Origin: Verrucomicrobiota bacterium
Lineage (GTDB): Bacteria > Verrucomicrobiota > Verrucomicrobiia > Chthoniobacterales > JAFAMB01
Assembly (NCBI GenBank): GCA_019247695.1
Contig: JAFBAP010000157.1
Span: 1 to 64,000 of the forward strand
Direction: 5' to 3'
DNA: 64,000 bases
A program made the translations under genes and the position numbers. Of the stretch, positions 24,924-33,671 are shown piece by piece. Each line of letters begins with the position of its first letter. Position 1 is the stretch's first letter. The notes under the pieces were generated by a model, which saw only the letters and a list, made by a program, of their open reading frames with translations, ran no database searches and had not been told where the DNA came from.

Positions 24924-26111
24924 ATGCCCCCGACCCGCCTGTTAACGGCCGTGCCGATCTGCGACGGTCACGACAGCGCCGTCAACACCGTCAATCTGGA
25001 ACTTGTTCGCCACGGTTTTGAGGTGGTTTATCTCGGGTACCACCGTCCCGCCCGTGATATCGTGCGGGCTGCGCTTCAGGAGGACGTCCGAGCGATCGGG
25101 ATATCCACTTACAACGGCGGCCACGTTGAATTCTTCACGGAGGTGCTCCGGCTGTTGGGTGAAGCCGGGGCATCCGTCAGGCTTTTCGGTGGAGGCGGCG
25201 GCACGATCACACAGGCGGACGCCAAAATCATGGAGCAGCGCGGGGTTAACCGGATCTTTTTTGCGGGAACGCCGCTCAGCGACGCGGTGGCTTACGCTCG
25301 CGGGATTGCCGAGGAGGCGTTTCCGGGTTCGGTTGAAATGCAGCCGCCGTTCTCTGACCGCGCGCTTGGGCGGGCGTTAAGTGTTCTGGAACGCGTGGAG
25401 AGCGACGCGCCCGGCTTGCCGGCCGGCACGCAGGCGCATCCGGGCGGGAGAACCCTCCGGATCGGCGTCACCGGTCCGGGTGGCGCGGGCAAGACAACCT
25501 TGATCGATGAGCTCGTGCTACGCTTTTTGCGTGCGTTCGGTTCCGGCTCGCGGCTTGCCATCCTCTCGCACGACCCTAGTCTGGCCGGCGGGGGCGCCTT
25601 GCTGGGGGACCGCGCAACGATGATCTACTCCCAGCATGACCGCGTTTTTATGCGCAGCAACGCCACGCGCGGCCAGGCCGGGGGAGTAAGCGCAACCACC
25701 CGCCGCGCTTCGGATTACCTGGCCGGGACGAATTTGTTCGAAGCCGTGCTGATCGAAACCGTCGGCACCGGCCAGGAAGCGGTCCCGTTTGGCCCGAAAC
25801 CAGGCTACGTCGACCGGACCGTACTGGTGCTGCCGCCCGATTACGGCAGCCGGCTGCAGCTGCAGAAGATCGCGATGCTCGACCTCGCGGATTGCGTGGT
25901 GGTCAATAAAGCGGACAGGCGCGGCGCAAAAACCGCCGTATCCGAAATTCAGGCGCACCTTCGGAGCCGCGCGGACGCGGTGCCGCTTTTTCTGACGCAG
26001 GCAAATCTCCACCGGGACACCGGTGTCGACCGCCTCTTTGAGTACCTGTTTGCGGGTAACCTTTCCGATCCCGGCAGCCCTCACCTCCTTCAAATCCAAA
26101 GTCGTCTATGA
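24924..26111 (+). CDS. B12-binding domain fused to MeaB-type G-protein chaperone (IcmF N-terminal half)
   Basis: A 395-residue protein. Residues 1-130 are a cobalamin-binding Rossmann domain with the base-off motif DGHDSA (14-19), where the usual final Gly is Ala as in IcmF-type mutases. Residues about 175-390 are a MeaB/ArgK GTPase with Walker A GPGGAGKTT (184-192), ETVGTGQ (278-284) and NKAD (328-331). In IcmF the order is B12-binding, GTPase, mutase in one chain. Here the mutase part is a separate gene that starts in the last 4 bp (ATGA). The G-domain should protect and reload the adenosylcobalamin cofactor. The ATG at 24924 is preferred to one 18 bp upstream. Confidence 0.9.
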   Translation: MPPTRLLTAVPICDGHDSAVNTVNLELVRHGFEVVYLGYHRPARDIVRAALQEDVRAIGISTYNGGHVEFFTEVLRLLGEAGASVRLFGGGGGTITQADAKIMEQRGVNRIFFAGTPLSDAVAYARGIAEEAFPGSVEMQPPFSDRALGRALSVLERVESDAPGLPAGTQAHPGGRTLRIGVTGPGGAGKTTLIDELVLRFLRAFGSGSRLAILSHDPSLAGGGALLGDRATMIYSQHDRVFMRSNATRGQAGGVSATTRRASDYLAGTNLFEAVLIETVGTGQEAVPFGPKPGYVDRTVLVLPPDYGSRLQLQKIAMLDLADCVVVNKADRRGAKTAVSEIQAHLRSRADAVPLFLTQANLHRDTGVDRLFEYLFAGNLSDPGSPHLLQIQSRL

Positions 26112-27889
26112 GTTCTCTCGGCCAGGTTGTTTCAGCGGTTCGCGCCTATCGTCGATACGTACAGGAACAAGTCCGGCGCGTCCGCCGGGAGCCGGCCTTT
26201 GCCGGCCAGGTAATGTCGCGCTGGGCGGAAGTCAGAGCCCAAATCGGTACGACGCGTACCCCGACCGGGCTCGAGCTGCCCCGGTTGGCTTTGCCGCCGT
26301 ACGACGAACCGGGCGAAATCCTGCGGTACCTTCTGGAGGGCGGGTTGCCGGGCGAGTTCCCGTTCACGGCGGCGGCTTACCGCGAGCAATACCTTGAGCC
26401 GGGCGAGGCGATCCAGCAGAACAACCATCCGGCGCGAGCCGTGCCGCCCGAGGAACCGACCCGCCTCTTCGCCGGCCTCGGCCTTCCGGAAGACACCAAT
26501 GAGCGTTTTCATTACCTCTCGCGCAACCAGCGTTCCAAGCGCCTCAGCACCGCCTTTGACGGTCCGACCCTCTACGGCGTCGGAGCGGGTGCGGATGGCG
26601 TGTTCGGCAAGATCGGCGAGGGAGGGGTCGCCGCAGACACGGTCGACGACATGGAGCGCCTGTATGCCGGGTTCAACCTGGACCAGCCCCAGGTTTCCGT
26701 CTCGATGACGATTTCGGGTCCCGCTCCGATCCTGTTGGCCATGTACGTGGCCGCGGCCAAACGGCGGTTCGGGGATGGGGTCCTCACGCAGTTGCGCGGC
26801 ACCATCCAGGCTGATGTGCTCAAAGAGGTCCAGGCCCAGAATGAATTGGTTTTTCCAATCGAGCCGTCACTCCGTTTTCTCGCCGACATGGTCGATTTTT
26901 GCGCGCGCACCATGCCTCGCTGGTACCCGATCTCCATCAGCGGCTATCACATCGCCGAAGCGGGCGCAACGCCGGTGCAGCAAGCCGCCTACACCCTTTC
27001 AAACGGGTTCGCCTACGTCGAGTATTTCCAAAATCGCGGGATGGAGGTGAACGCGTTCGGGCCCCGGCTTTCCTTCTTTCTGGACTGCGCCCTGGACGTC
27101 GAATACGTCGCCCTGGCCCGGGTCTGCCGGAAAGTTTGGGCGATCGGCATGCGGGATGCCTTCAACGCGGATCGCCGGGCGCAACTCCTGAAGCTTCACA
27201 CCCAGACCAGCGGCCGGTCGTTGATCGCGGCCGACTGGAAAAATAACCTTACCCGGACCGCCATCGAACTGCTGCTGGCCTGTATGAACGCCACCAATTC
27301 CTGCCATAGCAATGCCGCGGATGAACCGTTCACGACCCCGGGCGAAGAATACGCCCGCTACGCCGCTCACGCCCAGGCCATTCTGCTCGAGGAAAGCGGC
27401 GTGTTCCGGCACATGATGAATACCTTGCCGGGGTCGCCCGGCATGCGCGTGATCGGGGAGGCGGTGGAAGAAGCTGTGCTGGAAGAGTTTGAAACCATCG
27501 AGGAACAAGGCGGCGTGCTCGGTGCGGTCGAGCGCCGTTACCAGCGCAGCCAGATCCAGGCGTCAGCCTACACCCTTGAACGCCAGATTCACGACGGCGA
27601 GCGCCCCCTCATCGGACAAAACCGTTACCGTAACGGTGAAGCGGTATGGCCGGACCACGCTATGGTTCGTACCCCGGCGGCGAAAAAGCAGCTTCACCTG
27701 GACCGCCTCCACGATTTCGAAAAAAGGCACGCTGCGGAGAGCGAGCGCTGTCTGGATCAACTTTCCCAAGCGGTGGATAAAAACGCGAATGTATTCGCCG
27801 AGCTCATCAACACCGTTGAGCACTGTTCACTCGGGCAGATCACCAGGCGGCTCTGCGAACAGGTCGGCAGGTTCCGGCCGCTTGTGTGA
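26108..27889 (+). CDS. Isobutyryl-CoA-mutase-type catalytic subunit (IcmF C-terminal half)
   Basis: A 593-residue acyl-CoA mutase barrel. RLFAGLGLPEDTNERF (119-134) and KRLSTAFDGPTLYG (144-157) match the IcmF substrate-binding region. The GTIQADVLKEVQAQ stretch (231-244) places Gln244 at the site that is Arg207 in methylmalonyl-CoA mutase. Phe121 takes the place of its Tyr89. Phe and Gln here are the isobutyryl/butyryl-CoA pattern, so methylmalonyl-CoA is an unlikely substrate. SGYHIAEAGA holds the catalytic His. No B12-binding domain is attached; it is supplied by the upstream gene, with which it overlaps by 4 bp. Confidence 0.9.
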   Translation: MSSLGQVVSAVRAYRRYVQEQVRRVRREPAFAGQVMSRWAEVRAQIGTTRTPTGLELPRLALPPYDEPGEILRYLLEGGLPGEFPFTAAAYREQYLEPGEAIQQNNHPARAVPPEEPTRLFAGLGLPEDTNERFHYLSRNQRSKRLSTAFDGPTLYGVGAGADGVFGKIGEGGVAADTVDDMERLYAGFNLDQPQVSVSMTISGPAPILLAMYVAAAKRRFGDGVLTQLRGTIQADVLKEVQAQNELVFPIEPSLRFLADMVDFCARTMPRWYPISISGYHIAEAGATPVQQAAYTLSNGFAYVEYFQNRGMEVNAFGPRLSFFLDCALDVEYVALARVCRKVWAIGMRDAFNADRRAQLLKLHTQTSGRSLIAADWKNNLTRTAIELLLACMNATNSCHSNAADEPFTTPGEEYARYAAHAQAILLEESGVFRHMMNTLPGSPGMRVIGEAVEEAVLEEFETIEEQGGVLGAVERRYQRSQIQASAYTLERQIHDGERPLIGQNRYRNGEAVWPDHAMVRTPAAKKQLHLDRLHDFEKRHAAESERCLDQLSQAVDKNANVFAELINTVEHCSLGQITRRLCEQVGRFRPLV

Positions 27890-27892
27890 AGG

Positions 27893-28112
27893 TGTGACGG
27901 GTAACTGGCAACGCGTAACGGGTAACGGGTAATGAGTGCCGTGCAATGCCCGGGTATGCCGGCGAGTACGGCGGGAACGTTTACAGGGCGCGGGGGGCGA
28001 AAGACAGCGAGAAGACAAATGCCGGCCCTTGATACCTGGTCACAGTGCTCAGAGTCACACGCCGAACAGCACACGGTACCCGCCACGCGTTACCAGTTAC
28101 CCGTTACCCGAT
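27893..28112. repeat. Intergenic inverted repeat of the GGGTAACGGGTAA type
   Basis: The left side (about 27898-27933) reads GGGTAACTGGCAACGCGTAA then CGGGTAACGGGTAA. The right side (about 28080-28112) is its inverse, ACGCGTTACCAGTTACCCG then TTACCCG. About 145 bp separate them. The element fills the gap between the mutase gene and the convergent aldo/keto reductase gene. No gene is seen inside it. Confidence 0.7.
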
Positions 28113-28114
28113 TC

Positions 28115-29098
28115 CTACCAGCGGTGGTGGACCTGGGGACGAATGTAGGCGGCGTAGATTTCCTCGACCGTGTGGTGCTGTTCGTCCGAAAGCGGCGCCA
28201 GGTCGGACGCCAACACGTTCTGGGCTATCTGGTCGGGGTTCCGTGCCCCGGGGATAACGCAGGAAACCGCCGGGTGATCCAGGATCCACCGCACGGCGAA
28301 ATTGGCCATGGTGATCCCGGGCGGCACCAGCGGCCGCAGACGGTCCACGGCCTCGAGGGCCGGGTCCAGGTCGACGCCCGAAAACGTTTCACCCCGGTCA
28401 AACTGTTGGCCGAACCGGTTAAAGTTGCGATGATCGTCCGGGGCGAACTGGGTCTGCTTGGTGATCTTGCCCGCCAGCAATCCGCTCGAGAGCGGTAACC
28501 GGACAATGATCCCGACGTCAGCCTTTTGCGCCAGCCCGAACAAGAGCTCTTTGGGGCGCTGCCGGAAAGCGTTGAAGATGATCTGCACGGAGGCAAGTTC
28601 CGGGTAGTTAATGGCTTTGATCGCCTCTTCCACCTTTTCGACGCTGACCCCAAAATGCCGGATCTTGCCTTCGCGTTGCAGGTCGGCCAACACCTCGAAC
28701 ACCTCGGGCCGATAGTAGACTTCGATAGGCGGACAGTGAAGCTGGAGCAGATCGAGCGTTTCGCGTCGCAGGTTCTCAAGGCTGCGTTCGACGAAAGCGG
28801 TCAGGTTCTTGCGGTTATAGCCTTCCGCGTTGTGGGGGTCAAGGCGCCGGCCGGCTTTGGTCGCGACCAGGACGGATTCCGGGCGCTCCGCCAGCACCTG
28901 GGCAATGAACCGTTCGCTGCGCCCGTCGCCGTACACGTCGGCCGTGTCGATGAAGTTCACACCCGCATCCAGCGCCGCATGCAACACCCGAATGGCGTCC
29001 TCGTCCGCAACGGAACCCCAAGCACCGCCGATTTGCCAGGCGCCCAGGCTGACTTCGGAAATCTCGTAATTCGTTTTGCCTAGTCTTCGATATTTCAT
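28115..29098 (-). CDS. Aldo/keto reductase
   Basis: A 327-residue TIM-barrel NADPH oxidoreductase. The tetrad residues lie in FIDTADVYGDGRSE (Asp, Tyr), VLVATKAGRR (Lys) and LLQLHCPP (His). The C-terminal NADP-binding part is CVIPGARNPDQIAQN. It resembles the YajO/L-glyceraldehyde-reductase branch of AKRs. The start MKYRRLGKT at 29098 is the normal family beginning; in-frame codons upstream are not conserved. The substrate is unknown. It is divergent from uppP. Confidence 0.9.
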   Translation of the reverse strand: MKYRRLGKTNYEISEVSLGAWQIGGAWGSVADEDAIRVLHAALDAGVNFIDTADVYGDGRSERFIAQVLAERPESVLVATKAGRRLDPHNAEGYNRKNLTAFVERSLENLRRETLDLLQLHCPPIEVYYRPEVFEVLADLQREGKIRHFGVSVEKVEEAIKAINYPELASVQIIFNAFRQRPKELLFGLAQKADVGIIVRLPLSSGLLAGKITKQTQFAPDDHRNFNRFGQQFDRGETFSGVDLDPALEAVDRLRPLVPPGITMANFAVRWILDHPAVSCVIPGARNPDQIAQNVLASDLAPLSDEQHHTVEEIYAAYIRPQVHHRW

Positions 29099-29320
29099 AA
29101 AGCCTGTACGCGATACGCGCACGACCCCAGGTTTGGTGCGGGGCCGCAGGTTCATCCACGATCGCATCGGCAAGTTAAATGGTTTTAAAAGGTTTCCTTC
29201 CGGTTGCGGCGCGCCTGGTCACCGTTGCCGGCGCCCTTGCCCTTTTTGCACGGAATCTGCCCGGAACGATTGCCAAAGGCACTCTGACCGGGTAAGGACA
29301 ACCCCGAAAAGGCCACTGAC

Positions 29321-30184
29321 GTGATCCATATTCTGCAAATCATCCTCTTGGGACTTGTCCAGGGCGCCGCCGAGCTTCTGCCGATCTCAAGTTCAGCCCA
29401 CGTGATCGTTGCCGAAAAACTGATGGGCCTGGACCCTTCGGCTCCGGATATGACGTTCCTGTTGGTGATGCTGCACACCGGAACGATGCTGGCCGTGCTG
29501 GTTTACTTCTGGCGATCGTGGAAGCAGCACTATTTTTCGAGTACCCGCAAGTTCACCGAGGTTGCGGTCAACGTGGTTGTGGCCACCGTCATTACGATCG
29601 TTTTCGGCCTGGCCTTGCAGTTCATCATTGAAAAAGCGTTTCTGAAGGGCACAGACAAAGCGGAACTCGAAACCCTGTTCTCGAATTTGCGGCTGATCGC
29701 AGGCGCGCTGTTTGCCGCCGGGTTGCTGATCCTTGCGGCAAGCGGCAAGGACCGGCATAAGGCCCGGCAGGCTCGCGACGCGGATGCGCCCTCCGCCGCA
29801 TGCATCGGAGCGGTTCAGGGACTTTGCCTGCCGTTCCGCGGATTTTCCCGGTCGGGCGCAACGATCTCGACGGGTCTGCTGCTCGGGATCGAGCGGCGGA
29901 ACGCGGAGGAATTCAGTTTTGCCCTTGCCGTGGTGCTGACCCCGCCCGTGATCGCCCGTGAACTTTGGCGCTTGCTGAAGGCCAATGCGGGTGCGGCTCA
30001 GCCCGTGCATGGGGGCGCGTTGCTTTTGCCGGGGCTGTTCGGCATGCTTTGCAGCTTTGTCGCCGGTTTAGGGGCGCTGTGGCTGCTCTCCCGCTGGCTC
30101 GAACAGGGGCGCTGGAGCTTCTTCGGCATTTACTGCCTCGTCGCTGCGATCGTGGTTTTCGGACTCTCCGCAGCCGGGTTCTAA
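29321..30184 (+). CDS. uppP: Undecaprenyl-diphosphatase
   Basis: A 287-residue membrane protein of the BacA/UppP family with seven to eight helices. The first catalytic motif is QGAAELLPISSSAHV, the second FRGFSRSGATISTGLLLG, a variant of the usual PGxSRSG motif. It dephosphorylates undecaprenyl pyrophosphate to recycle the peptidoglycan lipid carrier and gives bacitracin tolerance. The start is a GTG at 29321; no ATG in a reasonable position precedes the conserved first helix. Confidence 0.92.
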   Translation: MIHILQIILLGLVQGAAELLPISSSAHVIVAEKLMGLDPSAPDMTFLLVMLHTGTMLAVLVYFWRSWKQHYFSSTRKFTEVAVNVVVATVITIVFGLALQFIIEKAFLKGTDKAELETLFSNLRLIAGALFAAGLLILAASGKDRHKARQARDADAPSAACIGAVQGLCLPFRGFSRSGATISTGLLLGIERRNAEEFSFALAVVLTPPVIARELWRLLKANAGAAQPVHGGALLLPGLFGMLCSFVAGLGALWLLSRWLEQGRWSFFGIYCLVAAIVVFGLSAAGF

Positions 30185-30544
30185 TACCGTTTCGACGGCT
30201 ACGGAGGTAAAATTTTTCTTCCTTCCCGATGCCCCGCCGGCGTTACACCGATCCGACCGTATAAACGGTATGCCGGCCCGTCAGGCCAAAGGCGTTTCAG
30301 CCAAGTACGGAGCATCCTCCGGCGCCGGCACCCCCTGAGCCGAATTCTACTGAGGTAACTGTCTGAACCGTTTAAGCCGGCGCCCGGCAGCCAAGGGGAA
30401 AAAGCGGCGTGCGGGACGGGCCGTCCTGCCCTTGGGGCCGGACCGTCGTTTTTGGGTGATCACCCCGGCATTTCGGGTATACTGAAGCCACCGTGCCGGC
30501 CTGCCCTGGGTGGACAGCCCGGCCCCCCTTACTGAAGTTGACCA
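30185..30544. other. Gene-free interval with a conserved ~55-bp element
   Basis: No open frame here looks like a gene. Bases 30218-30270 form an element (GATGCCCCGCCGGCGTTACA... with a GACCGT-ATAA-ACGGT hairpin) that recurs in inverse orientation at 62077-62131 with only a few differences. The rest contains GC-rich short inverted repeats and no recognisable RNA. Confidence 0.7.
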
Positions 30545-30940
30545 ATGAGCAAGCCACGGCTTTCACCCCGCTCCTGGATCTTCCACCAGTTCCCCGATCT
30601 GGATCCGACGGCCCTGGTCAGGCTCTCTGAACGCAGTGGCGAATCGTTCAGCCCTGAAGAGCAGGAACGCGCCCTTTGGATCTGGAACCGCCGCCCTTCC
30701 GAGACGCGGGTACTGTTGCACCTGCTGATTTTGAGCGTCGGCGCCCTGGCGCACGTTCCTCTTATCATTCTCGCCGATATAGAAGTTATTATAATATTCC
30801 ACAGCTTCTACCTTATATTGGTATTCGTGCTCGCCGGGACCTTTGTCGTCCAGGAAGCGCGTTACCGGCGGTGGCGCCGCGACTATTTGCGGTCGCTGGC
30901 ACGCGTCGTGGAGCAACAAACCTCGCAGCCCGATATTTAG
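30545..30940 (+). CDS. Hypothetical two-helix membrane protein
   Basis: A 131-residue protein I do not recognise. The soluble N-terminus (WIFHQFPDLDPTALVRLSER) is followed by two membrane helices (about 58-76 and 80-101). A basic, Arg-rich tail (ARYRRWRRDYLRSL) predicts a cytoplasmic C-terminus. The second helix and the turn before it are unusually A/T-rich (GATATAGAAGTTATTATAAT) against the GC-rich background. No operon partner. Confidence 0.55.
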   Translation: MSKPRLSPRSWIFHQFPDLDPTALVRLSERSGESFSPEEQERALWIWNRRPSETRVLLHLLILSVGALAHVPLIILADIEVIIIFHSFYLILVFVLAGTFVVQEARYRRWRRDYLRSLARVVEQQTSQPDI

Positions 30941-31280
30941 GTTCCGGTTCACTGAACTGGCGTTAATTCGTTCTTGACGCATCCAACCAAATAGCTCATG
31001 CGAAGGGATAGATGCGCCTTAACCATCAAGATCAAGTTGCTCGGCAGGGAGTAGTCTACTGCGGTGCACTGAAAGTTTGCTGCCGCGCGCACGAGAAACC
31101 GGGAAAGCCAAGGTAACCCGCGCTGCGCCTCCAGTTAGACGTCGTGTTCCGCATCAGCCTTGCCGATAGCATGCCTGGTCCCAGGGTAAGGTCATCGCGT
31201 GACGAGGGGTAACAGGCGTCACGGATCACTTAACGACGCGGGTGCGCCGTTAAGACCAATCACACCTTGCTGAGGACTTT
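30941..31280. other. Gene-free leader/promoter region of the barrel protein
   Basis: No gene-like open frame, tRNA or known riboswitch is visible in these 340 bp. The region is less GC-rich than its surroundings and must contain the promoter and a long leader for the outer-membrane protein gene. A GAGGA ribosome-binding site lies just before its ATG. Confidence 0.6.
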
Positions 31281-32699
31281 ATGAAAGTATTACGTCGAAA
31301 CATCTTCGCACGGTTAGCCAAGCCCCCTGGGTTAGCTGCTGGTTTACTTGCACTCGCTTCGGTCACTGGTTTCGCCCAGATTCCATTTCTGACCGTTACT
31401 ACCGCCACTCCTGTCATTAACCGGTTTCTGGCATACCCGTACTCATACAATGAATTACAGGTTGCAACGCCGTTAGCCGGGGTGGTCACTCTCGCCCCTG
31501 CGTCCCCCCTGGCGGCGGATATCAGGGCCGCCATTCTTGCTGACGTCGCGACCGGCACGCCGGCTGCGCTGGCGGCGGGTACCCCGAATTTCAGCATCGT
31601 AAACTTCCCTCGCGCGTTGGATGCGCTCTCTGCTAACCAGTACACGATGCTGCGTTTCGTGGAAATCAAGAGCACGGAAAACTTCTTCAACAATATCGAT
31701 GCTCACCTGGCCGAGATCCGGTTGGGCACGCAGGGGTTTTCCACCGCCGCCACGACGTACACCCAACCGGCGCCCACGACCGGCTACTCGAAAGAGGGTA
31801 AAGGCGAAGAAGGTAAACAGCCTGTGACCGCACCGCCGCCCCCGCCTGCGGAACCGAAATTCAGTGTTTGGGTAACCGGCATCGGCAACATTGGAACGCT
31901 GGACACCGGCGGAGGCGCCGGGATCGATCGTACGGCGGCCGACTTTGACTTCTACGGCGGTGGCGTGATCGGCGGCATCGATTACAAGGTCGTGCCGAAA
32001 TTCGCGATCGGCCTCGCTGCGGGCTACGAATACACGCACATCAGCCCGAAAGAAGTTTTCGGCAGCGCCCACACCCAACAGGTTAACGGTGAGCTTTACG
32101 CCACCTACGGCGGCCCCGTGGGTTTCTACGTGAATGGAATCGCCGGCGGAGGCTATAGCTGGAACGACGTCCACCGCGACGTTTTCGGCACGCAGGCGTT
32201 CAGCGCGCCGCAGGCGGCCGACGTCAACACGCACGGCGAGGCCGGCTACCAGATCAGGCTCAGCGACAATCTGGGGATCACGCCTTTCGGCCAGATTTCG
32301 TATGACCATCTCTGGAATTCCGGCGCGGCCGAACAGGGGTCAGTCGCCAATCTGGATGTTCACCACGGCACTGCCGACAGTTTAAGGAGCGTCGCGGGCG
32401 GGAAGCTCGTCTTCCTGTTTAACTTCCTCGGGCTGCGTCTGACCAATACAATCTGGGGGGGCTGGGAACATGAGTTCCTGAAGCCATACTACAGCGTGAA
32501 TGCGTCCTTCCGCGGCTTCGAAGGACTTGGTTCCTTCGAGACCCGAAGCGCTCGCTTCGGTCACGAGAGCTTCACGGGCGGCGTCGGTGCAAGCTTTGGT
32601 CTGATCACGAACGTCTCAGTTAATTTCAACTACGACGTTCAGGCGAATGATTCGTTCACGGATCATTTCTTCAACCTGGGGTTGATCTACAAATTCTAA
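31281..32699 (+). CDS. Autotransporter-type outer-membrane beta-barrel protein
   Basis: A 472-residue exported protein. A signal peptide (about 1-33, LAAGLLALASVTGFAQ) leads to a short ~150-residue Ala/Thr-rich passenger and a proline-rich linker (PPPPPAEPKFSVW). A ~285-residue autotransporter barrel domain of alternating aromatic strands follows. The last strand ends in LGLIYKF, with the terminal Phe used for outer-membrane insertion. The passenger is far shorter than in classical autotransporters and shows no protease or adhesin motif. Strong single-gene context with its own terminator suggests an abundant envelope protein. Confidence 0.85.
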   Translation: MKVLRRNIFARLAKPPGLAAGLLALASVTGFAQIPFLTVTTATPVINRFLAYPYSYNELQVATPLAGVVTLAPASPLAADIRAAILADVATGTPAALAAGTPNFSIVNFPRALDALSANQYTMLRFVEIKSTENFFNNIDAHLAEIRLGTQGFSTAATTYTQPAPTTGYSKEGKGEEGKQPVTAPPPPPAEPKFSVWVTGIGNIGTLDTGGGAGIDRTAADFDFYGGGVIGGIDYKVVPKFAIGLAAGYEYTHISPKEVFGSAHTQQVNGELYATYGGPVGFYVNGIAGGGYSWNDVHRDVFGTQAFSAPQAADVNTHGEAGYQIRLSDNLGITPFGQISYDHLWNSGAAEQGSVANLDVHHGTADSLRSVAGGKLVFLFNFLGLRLTNTIWGGWEHEFLKPYYSVNASFRGFEGLGSFETRSARFGHESFTGGVGASFGLITNVSVNFNYDVQANDSFTDHFFNLGLIYKF

Positions 32700-32724
32700 G
32701 CTGAATTCTGACCGGGAGTTGGGG

Positions 32725-32753
32725 AAGGCCGGCTCGTCAAGGCCGGCCTTTTT
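32725..32753 (+). terminator. Intrinsic terminator of the barrel-protein gene
   Basis: The inverted repeat AAGGCCGGC...GCCGGCCTT (32725-32750) is followed by TTT, giving CCTTTTT at the end of the hairpin. It lies about 25 bp after the stop of the outer-membrane protein gene. Confidence 0.85.
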
Positions 32754-32910
32754 CGTTCCGCCAACATCCTTGCCAGGTCGTTTCGAGTGAACCGTTACCT
32801 GCTCCGTGGACCGCGACCATCCGCCTTCCAAGAAAGCCGTCAGCTTGCGGCTGAGCAGCCAGATGGTAGTTTAAACCTAACAATCCCCGCGAATCGGCCC
32901 TGGTTTAACG

Positions 32911-33426
32911 TCAGGATTTTCCCGTGCCGCGTTTAAGCCGGTTAGTTAACAGCGGGTTATCCGTTCGACGCTGTTCTTCCGGAGTCAGAAAACGCTTCAG
33001 CTCGGCCTCAAGTTCCTGAACGGTTTGCGTCGAGGTGTGAATGTGCCGGGCTGCATCGAAATCCGCCACCAAACGCTGGTAGGCATGACAAAGAATGGTA
33101 AGCTGCGCCAGCAGACTCACCGGGATGCAAGCGTAACCCCCGCGAAGCGGTGCAATTCGTTTCGCCAGCGTACGCAGGTTTTCTTCGGTCAGGTCCAGCT
33201 TTTCGCGGTTCACCAGTGACGTTGCCGGGTTGTTAACCTGGACGTTGATTTCTTCGAGCGTATAATCCAGGTCGATGCTGTAGCGGATGTGGTCTTTTCC
33301 CTCAAAAGAGAGGTACTCTACCCCGTTGCTTTCATGTCGCGCATAGAGCTCTGCTCCCCGCCGCTGGACATCGGTCAGCCAGTTTTCAACGATGGGCCGT
33401 AGGTTGTGCCTCGTTTCCATATACAT
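32911..33426 (-). CDS. Hypothetical protein
   Basis: A 171-residue soluble protein I do not recognise. It mixes alpha and beta segments (VEYLSFEGKDHIRYSIDLDY, LDLTEENLRTLAKRIAPLRG) and ends in a basic tail (LLTNRLKRGTGKS). No signal peptide, membrane helix or cysteine motif. It is transcribed alone and divergently from acetoacetyl-CoA synthetase, with 245 bp between the starts. Confidence 0.6.
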   Translation of the reverse strand: MYMETRHNLRPIVENWLTDVQRRGAELYARHESNGVEYLSFEGKDHIRYSIDLDYTLEEINVQVNNPATSLVNREKLDLTEENLRTLAKRIAPLRGGYACIPVSLLAQLTILCHAYQRLVADFDAARHIHTSTQTVQELEAELKRFLTPEEQRRTDNPLLTNRLKRGTGKS

Positions 33427-33671
33427 ACCTCCGTACCATTATAGCATTCTTTGTGCCGCCCGGCTTGCAGCTTGAAGACACGACATTTCATACGTTCGTT
33501 TGTCGCCCGGCCAGGGAGCGAATGCGCCGGATAAAATGATGGATGACGCCGGTGTGCCGGGAAGGGCCGTGGCGCCTCGCAAATTGCGTCTGCCATCGTG
33601 CAGGTCGCGAGTCTCCGCTCGGGAGTTGCTGGCGTATTGACGTGCGGGGCGCAGCCTGATGAAATTCGGCG

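Noticed and set aside
26108-27889. Annotation as methylmalonyl-CoA mutase large subunit
   Set aside because: The substrate-site positions read Phe and Gln instead of Tyr and Arg, and the partner is a B12-domain/GTPase fusion, both IcmF-like.
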